Below, piece after piece: positions 56,068-64,000 of a stretch of DNA of 64,000 bases (position 1 is the stretch's first letter; the number at the start of each line of letters is the position of its first letter). The notes beneath the pieces were generated by a model that was not told the DNA's origin, searched no databases, and saw only the letters and a list, made by a program, of their open reading frames with translations. The stretch spans positions 22,335,785 to 22,399,784 of the forward strand of contig NC_054757.1 in assembly GCF_018143015.1 (NCBI RefSeq), written 5' to 3'. Both the position numbers and the translations under genes were made by a program. The DNA comes from Lytechinus variegatus (lineage: Eukaryota; Echinodermata; Echinoidea; Temnopleuroida; Toxopneustidae).

Positions 56068-56307
56068 GGCGGCGCCACAAAGGTGGGGGTGACCTCCCCA
56101 ATAATTCGACAAGAAGTGAATTAAAAAGAAGAGAGAAAAGATGAAGAAAAGGAAAGAGAGGAGTAAGATGAGCATAGAAATTGAGGTTTTGCTTGATTAC
56201 CTGTATCAAGTCCCTTTTTCATTTGAGGACATTACTATCTTTTATGTTGCCTTACCCCCCGCCCCCCTCCCGTCGCCCCAAATTGAAATATCCTGGTTCC
56301 GCCTTGA
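56068..56307. mobile_element. hAT-like remnant
   Basis: GGGGCGGCGCCACAAAGGTG at the left and CCTGGTTCCGCCTTGAT at the right resemble degraded CAGTGGCGGA-type ends with G/C runs inside. Confidence 0.35.
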
Positions 56308-59300
56308 TTAGGGTGAGAACAGACATTTTATATACAACAGCATATACATTTAAGGTATTATTTTAGATAAAATTTTGTCATGAAACATGTTGATTCAATC
56401 ACCCTTTGATCAAGATAAAATGGCACGGAGATTTTCATAATGAGTAGGATATTTAGAAATAGAAATGGCCTTTATTGCTGATATATAGTTTTAGGATTTA
56501 TTTTGTCTTAAATGTTTAAGTTAGGTATCTGTAGGCTATATAGTATCCCTATAGATGTAATCAGTTATCTGCCCATTGTGATCTATGGGGTTCTCAATCA
56601 TCAATCAACTGACGAAAACCTTCAACGGACATGCTGAAAGCATTTTTCAGAGAAAAATAAATGGAATATTTACGCATTTCATTTTTTGCCGTTGCATTTT
56701 ACGAGTAGTAACGAAAGAAACTCTTACTCATATACACCCGTCTCTGTATGTATTAAACTCGCAAGAAATTGCATGTATAGATAGAATTAGTTCCGGCTCA
56801 TAATTTTTCTTCATTTTCAAACGCACGTAAAAATCATTAACAGCCCCAAACCTTGACTTTACAGTACCATTTTTTTCTTCACAAGTAAGGCTACCGAAGG
56901 TTTCGAAACAAATATTTGTCGAGTATTAAAATTAACATACATGTTATTTTTTGCAACAATCTCTCTGCAAATTTTTCTCATTCCTCATTCCCTCATTAAG
57001 AACCGAAGTGAAATGTTTTAAGTATCTTTTGGGAAATCGTGATAGATGACTAGGCCTTTTCGAGATGCATTAAATGTTTGTTTAGTCGTGATTTCTCTGG
57101 GGGTTACATTCAACCAAATGGTTATCAAAACAAAAGGAAAGCAGTTGTAGACAGGTTTCTGTCATTTCGCTCTGCTCAGTGTTTCAATTTATAAAAAATA
57201 CCTCAAAATAGAATAGTCCTTTGTTATGTGCATCGATTACATAATTATACAGAGACGGAGTCTACTAATGAATGACGGAAAAGAGGGAAATGCTGACAGA
57301 TTTTGGGAACAAATTAGTTTCTATCCAGGTGTTGAGACCTTATTGAACATGTTGAACAAACCAAATGAAACGACAAATGCAAAATATACTTGTTTTTCAT
57401 TTCATTTTTCATCTTTAAACTCTCTGCCATTGTGTAGTCACACACTTTACTCAATATATGCTTAAAACGTGCATTGTACCACGTGAAAACACTTGTACGA
57501 AAGAGCGAATCTTTTCTTTAACAATCCGTTCTTTATACCGCTCGTGTTCGACAAGACGAGGTTGCTGTACAAGTGGGAATACATTTTTCAATTCAAGCTG
57601 AAACATTTTATGTGATGAGAAGAACAGGATGACTTTGACTCAGTATCTTTCGTTCTACTAGCAGTAACCGTTGTCATCTCCCCTCCTTCGTCTAGCTGCT
57701 AAGAGGAAAATCGTCAATTTTCATCGATAATGTCAAGAAACGAAACATAATTATTGAAATGCGAGTCAGGTTAGGTTTCTGACCATAAATGATAAATCTG
57801 AAAGAGTAATGTAATTTGCTATGTAATGTCACCATATGTTTCTTTAGCGTATTTGTTTGTCAACAGATCACTTTGCCTTATAGATATTTACACAGTGAGC
57901 AGTTATGGCATTGCATGTATAAGGTACTTTCTGATACGAAGACAAGTTCAAGGTGATTCGTCTCAATATCATTTATTATGCTTAATAGGAAAAAGAGGGA
58001 AATATTATTCAAAGGTTCAGCTGATAGACAATTTGACAGTTAAAAAATACCGCCAGTAGTTTTCAAATGGTATATGGTATACACCCTTTATGATTTGCAG
58101 ACTAGTTTCACCTCCTTCTAAGCTGAATTCGATCATGATTGATCCGCAAATAGCATCTCGTCTCCAAGGCCGTGGAAGGGATGTCTTCCTCCCTAACGAC
58201 CAGAGCGATCCAACTAGGCAAGAAACACACAAAGAAAGCTTAACGAGCTATGGGAAGGGGTGATGCTTAAAAAGCAATAGCTCACATGGAGAACTACTCT
58301 TACGCTCAAACTGGAATATATGAGTCAATGTTTTCTAATAGTCCATTAAGCGCCTGTGATGACTATTACAAAGTCTAACCAAAGATTATGCGAGTTCCAT
58401 GTATAAGGTTTGTGAGAGGAGTGATTCCGTTATATCAGGTCGTTTTAATTTAGGATGTGTGTAGTTGGGTTGAATGAACTTGGAATTGACCTTAATGGAG
58501 TGTCCATTTTTTAATGAAGTGTATAAGTAGCAATTTCTGACATGATTGATTATTGCCTGTCTTTTATTATTAGTATTACTATCAGTATAGATGCTAGTGA
58601 GAATGCGTTGCATCTGTCCGTTCTATCATCGCACATGTCATTGTCAGTTGTCTTTCATTTTAAGTCGCTATTTTTCTCTGTATGTACAATGTATCTCTTT
58701 CCCAACCACTCTGTCCCTCTTTCTTTCTTTCTTTCTTTTTTTTTCTTTCACCACCACCGCCACCAACGACATCATCATCGTTGTCTTTGTCGCCATCACT
58801 AACATTTTCTTCTCTGTCTTTTTTATACACTATTTTTTCGGGGAAGAGTCCTTTTCTGATTTTATTTGCCCAGATATGCGGGTATCATTCACAAAAAAAG
58901 GATATTGCTTATCATATTCATTGGAATTGAATCCTTATACACGCTTGTGTCCTGACCATTAATCTACCTCTCACATAACCCGTTTTTATTTCACCAATAC
59001 CCCCACCACCCTGTAACTCCTTCCGGAGCTGACCGTCTGAGTATTAAGTGAGTCCTTCGTAATTTAAATGCTTGTGCTAGGGGCAATTATGAGAGTCACT
59101 TCCAATGTCCTTCCCAATTACTTCGAAAGTTGAAGCACTCTCTACACGCCCACAATAAAATAGGTGGGATGGCGTTACTTTGTTATTAAGTGGTCTGGAC
59201 ACGAGAGGCCCACTGGCGAAAATGATACATCTTCAGTCTTCTTCATTCGATCTTATTTATGTTTCTCCCTTTTTATGTTTGGTTAAGATTTAAGTCGGGG

Positions 59301-59689
59301 TGATGGATTATTCTGGTTGGCGTCTTGGTTGAAATATTTCGAAGCTTTTTGGCATTCACTTTTGTGTATAGAGGAGAGAAGAAATGATAGACTTCTTATT
59401 GTTAAAACCGTTTGTCTTAGGAGACTAAACAGCTGCTGTTGTTTTACGAAGCTTATTAATTACTTTTTGAAATGATAAGCAATCTAATAGATAACAATAC
59501 ATCATTTGCAACTTTAATGCTGCTACTATTCAAACATTCAATTTCTGAAGTAATTTTATGATGTGATTTTCACGAAATTCAAATGTCAACGTTCATCAAT
59601 TATTTCAACCAATATCGTCGGTTGATTGTTAGTACAGTCATTATCATTACTAGCCCACTCCACTTAATGAAAAATTTTACCAATAATCG

Positions 59690-59800
59690 TCATCATCATC
59701 ACCATCATCATATATATATCATCGTTGTCATCATCATCATCATCATCGTCATCATCATTTTCATTATCATCAGCAGCATAACCACTAACATCACCACCAC
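59690..59800 (+). repeat. CAT/ATC triplet microsatellite
   Basis: CATCATCATCACCATCATCA followed by ATCATCATCATCATCATCG. Imperfect simple repeat. Confidence 0.85.
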
Positions 59801-60217
59801 CAATCATCATCAATATCCTAATCTCATCTCCAAGAATCTTAGGAATAATAATAAATAATGCTATCTAATCCTGAATTGTAAACCCCACATGCCCAGTGAC
59901 CATCTGTAACGGTTATCATAATCATAATTCTTGCGATATTTATGGTTACCGGTATATGACGCCACAGATTTCAGATGTGTTTTTAACATTTAAGGCGGTA
60001 CACGCCAGCACGTCGCCTGTACTTTGGGGTGAGCCTTATCGGCCAATCGATCGCAGGTAAATGGTAGTAACCTGATGCGCCTCCGTCTTAACAAGCCGTG
60101 TTCATTTATTTTGGCTAGGTTGCAGTAATACAAGGCGGACACCGTGGACTTACTCCCATTGTCGGCGGTGGCAGATTCAAGATCGCAGTAATGAGCTCCG
60201 TAGAAAACACCCTCTTC

Positions 60218-60250
60218 CACACACACACACACACGCGCGCGCTCACGCAC
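60218..60250 (+). repeat. CA/CG alternating run
   Basis: CACACACACACACACGCGCGCGC, an alternating purine-pyrimidine tract of a type able to adopt Z-form DNA. Confidence 0.8.
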
Positions 60251-61789
60251 CCCCATACACACCTTTCTCATTTCTATTCTGCATATCAGTGTACAGGCCT
60301 ATATTTCTGTATTTCAGAATTTCTCTTCTGGTTATATGCTCCTGCATTTGGACATTTTCCCCTTTACGCCCATCTGTTCCCCCAAATTTATCATTATCCA
60401 ATATCATTCCTTCAAATTACCCCGACTATGTCTGTCTGATTGTCTCTGTCTCTCTGTGTCCACCTGTTTGTATTTCTCTCTCCCCCTCTCTCTTTCTGTC
60501 CATCTACATCTGTGCATTTTCATCTATGCTTGGTCGATGTGTCTATCTCTCCACCCAACCATCTTTCTGTTTCTTTGTGTCTCTGTTTTGACCTTTCTCA
60601 CTTCATCCTACTCTCATTCTCCTTTTTTAAAACTCATTTCAGCTTAGACGTGTATTCAAGGAAAAAGGAAAAAATCTGTATTCATTCCGCCATCAAATTA
60701 GTCTTCAAACTCATTATCTTAAAAAAGGGGGGGGGGGGAATCAATTGGTGCTTCGTATCATGTCTGTCCTTGACTTCTTCTTATGACGTAATTCATACAC
60801 ATGATCTTTTGCAGAAATCTCTTCGTGAACATGGTGAATTTAACTTGGGATCAATCATCAACACCCAAGGACAAACTCGCCCACAAAAATAATAGAATTC
60901 GCCCCGGTCCCAGGGTGTCTCGTCATTGGAGCTTGTCATTAGCAACATAATGAACTTGAAGATATCACAAATTCGAATCACCCTCTTCAATCTTGTGAGA
61001 TAATCGAAAAATGAAAATGATTTCACTTCTGTCTCGGTTCAGTAATACAATAGAACGCGTTTAGAAGGATGATGTTTTTCACAAACACCCTTTCCTCTCT
61101 CTCCCTCTGTCTTTCCTTTTCTCCCACTCTCTTTTATCTCTCTTCCTCTCTGTCCCTTGCACTATTTGTTTTCAATCATTTTCAAAATTGTTTTTCATTC
61201 TCTGATTTTCCCTCCTCTCAATCTATTCTGTGTTAGTATTTCAAAACTAATATCAGATTTCCACATTGAGTTTTATAATCATAATGCTTTGAATTACGAT
61301 TGAAATATACGTTTCAATTGGACCCACATTTTTATTTTCCCCTCATCAAAAGCATTTCTTGTCGACATAATCCATTTTTATGAGATCCTTTATTGAATAT
61401 TTTTGGAAGAACGTGATTGAAATCATCATTCCTCTGTTACACAATTTACAACAAATACCCCTCTGTAGCAAGGATATCAACTAACCAACAACAATATCGA
61501 AACAATTGTCCATGTTAAAGAAATAATATATTTAAGAATGAAATTGTTCTTGTTATGACTGTATCATATTCAATTTCTTTCATAATACAAGTACGTTATT
61601 TTCAGCATAAATCTGTGTATGGACGTAGTTTCATGATGTAACGGCTCATCGATTGTGACGTATGACTCCTGTCAAAATGACAGATATCATAGATCCTGTT
61701 GTGAAATCCATTTCCGTATCCATCCGTTTGAGGTTCATATTCTTTTTAAGGGTTTGCGTTTCATGCTTTGCTGCAGTCACACAAATAAA

Positions 61790-62170
61790 CCGGATCCAAA
61801 GCCGACCGATGTTATACGCCATTCGGAAAACCGTAATAGGTTTGATCGGTCTGGAGTCGGTTTCGTAGGTGTGAGTGTAACTGAAACCGGCTCCAAACCG
61901 ACCAATGATATGTCATTTGAAAGAACGTAATAGCTTTGATCAGTCCGGAGTCGGTTTTGTTGATGTGACTGCAACCGAAACCGACTCCGAACTGACCGAT
62001 GGTATGCCATTGGAATTAACGTATACATTAATTCGGTCCGGAGTCGGTTTCGCTGGTATAACTGCAACCGAAACCGACTCCGAACCGACCAATAATGATA
62101 CTATGCCATTCGAAATAAGGTAATAGCTTTGATCGTTCTGGAGTCGGTTTCATTCGTGTGCCTGTGCATT
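61790..62170. repeat. ~95-bp tandem repeat with a hairpin in each unit
   Basis: GGAGTCGGTTT recurs at 61853, 61947, 62040 and 62140 (spacing 94, 93, 100). Each of the first three is followed ~25 bp later by its complement (GAAACCGACTCCGAACCGACC or close variants), so every unit can form a stem-loop. Linkers carry ATGCCATT and GTAATAGCTTTGATC. No coding meaning is apparent. Confidence 0.85.
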
Positions 62171-64000
62171 GAGTTCGGAGAATGATATTTTTTTGTCAGT
62201 AGAATACTTGACGGTGTTGGGTTTAATATTTCATGCGTTTTGTCTTTGCAGAATCCACCCTCTATTTATTGGGTTTCTATCTATTTACTCGGATATTGAG
62301 AGAATTATTCCATAAGAAACTAGAAAAATGTCTTTTAATGATTGCCAGTACGTTCGACGATATCATTTTTAAAGCGAAATCTCGCAAGTCTATTCTAGCT
62401 TAAACAATATTTTGAAAAATGTATTCATATGAGGTCTGTGATTCTTCATAAAGAATAAATGATTGCAACTTTTGGAATAATTTTATTCTATCGTGTGTTT
62501 TTATATATATATATAATACTCAGATGACATTCCAGTTGTCAAATTACAATGCTGTTTAGTAATCTAGATGTTTTTCCCTTTTTAATTAGCGATTAGATGT
62601 TGTTTTTTGTCAATTACCCTATGGAATTAAATACTTTGGTATACAAGACACAGTAAAACATTTGGAAGTCGTTTTATTTTTATTGAAGTAAAATTTCAAT
62701 TCATCAGTGGCAATATTTCAAGCGGGCCTGACAATACAAGCACGGTCTGATCACTAAATGTTTATTTTTCAACATGTTCAAGTTTGATTATTAATCAACA
62801 TCGGTATGTACCGCGTATTTATCACCACTTCATCCAATTAATTTATTTTGTAATCAGTTTAGTCTGTGTATTTTGACTTTAGGTGACTAATTTTCTAATT
62901 TTCAAAGATTAAAAAAAAAATTCGTATATATTAAACATACATGCACGATGGAGTAAAATGCATTATTTTTAAAGCGTGATTCACTACACATGGAGTGTAT
63001 CCGGTATCGCGTGTATTCCAGTGCAAGACAAAACAAGTCCCTGGTATTTTGGCGCCAATAGATAGCCAATAATACCACGAGTACCCGGTAAAGCCTGGCG
63101 TGTTGAAAGCCAGAATCTTAGGCTGATGAAAACCAAGGTATTACTCCTGTTTAAAAGTGTGTATACACAGTACACACTCTTCTTTCTTCCCTTATATTCA
63201 TGTGCTTCCAAAAACATGAACACTCTTTTCTCTTTACTCCCAGCGACCAAATCTCCCCCCCCCCTCTCTCTCTATCTCATTCCCCTTTACACGTCACATA
63301 TACACATATACATTCTTTAAACAAGTGCTCACATAGTTGCTAAGAATGTATATGCATTTCCATTTTTTTAATGCAGGATAAAAGATTGATTACTGTCTTG
63401 CTCACGGGATAAGCGACGAGGACGGGGATCGAATCCCCGGAGTTTTATGTGTCTATAGACATCCGGTCACGGACGCACATCCTCGAACAAACCCTCACAC
63501 ACACTCCCCCCCCCTCTCTCACTCTCTCGCTCACACACACACGCACGCGAGCGTAGGCACCCTCCCTCGCACACCCACCTATGCATCCACCCAAACAAAA
63601 GCACTTTCTTATATTACTCTCCATGCATAAGTTGGGGCACTTTTATAATAGTCAAGTATAATCGGCGTCTTGTTAATATTATATACCATTTTTATTATTA
63701 ATGTTAATTGTAAATCTCGTGACAAATATTACATTTTGTTAAAACTAGGCTAATTCCAAAAAAATTATGCGACGTCATCTTGAACTTGTGGAGTTCCTTT
63801 CAACGATTCTGGCCGCATACTTCGTTAAGACCCTTGATAGAGTCATACGACTTGTAAAATAAGAATTCCCGATTACAATACGACGTGTACGTAAGAGTAA
63901 TATAGATTTTTTTTTCAATTATATAGGAATGATCTCAATCAAATGCAAAGTGAGGGGAAATTTAACCTTAATTGTTTCTGAGAAATTTGCGTGATGTATC
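62171..64000. other. Right-edge region, no gene seen
   Basis: AT-rich. TA run at 62502-62515. A tRNA T-arm-like word (GGGGATCGAATCCCC) occurs at 63425-63440 without a supporting tRNA fold. C and CA runs lie at 63255-63270 and 63485-63545. No exon recognised. Confidence 0.4.

Larger units (their letters stand above)
51957..61789. other. Large TE-poor region without a recognised gene
   Basis: About 9.8 kb with few mobile-element signatures compared with the left part of the window. Visible items: GA/G run at 54450-54478, a C/G-rich hAT-like remnant at 56068-56307, TTTC run near 58720-58745, CAT/ATC triplets at 59690-59800, a CpG-rich block near 60000-60190 and a CA/CG run at 60218-60250. No spliced or unspliced coding segment was recognised on either strand. 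It could be an intron or regulatory DNA of a neighbouring gene (inference). Confidence 0.4.

Noticed and set aside
63395-63450. Possible tRNA gene (GGGGATCGAATCCCC looks like a T arm)
   Set aside because: No matching acceptor, D or anticodon arms could be built, so at most a SINE scrap.
1-64000. Retroviral, LTR, Polinton or other virus-derived genes
   Set aside because: I looked for gag, pol, envelope, integrase and capsid-type motifs and long terminal direct repeats and saw none. The only reverse transcriptase traces are LINE C-termini at 6182-6376 and 48030-48300.

Overview
This window is animal (eukaryotic) nuclear DNA. Spliced genes with GT-AG introns are embedded in AT-rich sequence crowded with short palindromic DNA transposons, SINE and LINE tails, minisatellites and microsatellites. 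Three metazoan genes are recognisable. The repeat style (many terminal-inverted-repeat elements, ATT-tailed retroposons, frequent ACATGTA words) suggests a marine deuterostome, most likely an echinoderm such as a sea urchin. The species is inference.

Layout. (1) 1992-7937, minus strand: the first three coding exons of glutamine--fructose-6-phosphate aminotransferase (GFPT/GFAT); the rest of the gene lies beyond the left edge. (2) 7938-12422: divergent intergenic space with a TA-flanked mariner-like element (8413-9267) and GCGAGCGCGAAG-repeat hAT-like DNA (10066-11990). (3) 12423-15500, plus strand: a complete six-exon RNF181 RING-H2 E3 ubiquitin ligase gene predicting 153 residues. (4) 15501-25959: a gene-free block between convergent 3' ends, holding at least eight inverted-repeat elements and a 1.1-kb element with five perfect nuclear-receptor DR1 motifs. 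(5) 25960-38847, minus strand: a complete nine-exon SIRT1 deacetylase gene (902 codons from the upstream ATG). Its introns carry an 11-copy 76-bp minisatellite, decayed tandem copies of the start of exon 7, and a nest of transposons around a 2.1-kb foldback element. (6) 38848-50371: repeat-dominated DNA with an intact 8-bp-TSD hAT-like element, a CCGAAGGTTCG hairpin array, GAT and TTC microsatellites, a LINE 3' end and a 60-bp minisatellite with 406-bp higher-order structure. (7) 50372-64000: no recognised protein-coding gene. A TATA box and a strong splice donor near 50954-51416 could mark an untranslated first exon of a plus-strand gene running off the right edge. The following ~10 kb is noticeably poor in mobile elements. 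A palindromic ~95-bp tandem repeat lies at 61790-62170.

The three genes do not form an operon-like unit. GFPT supplies hexosamine (UDP-GlcNAc) precursors, RNF181 is a ubiquitin ligase and SIRT1 is an NAD+-dependent nuclear deacetylase. Their proximity is probably ordinary gene order. No retroviral, LTR, Polinton or toxin remnants were recognised.
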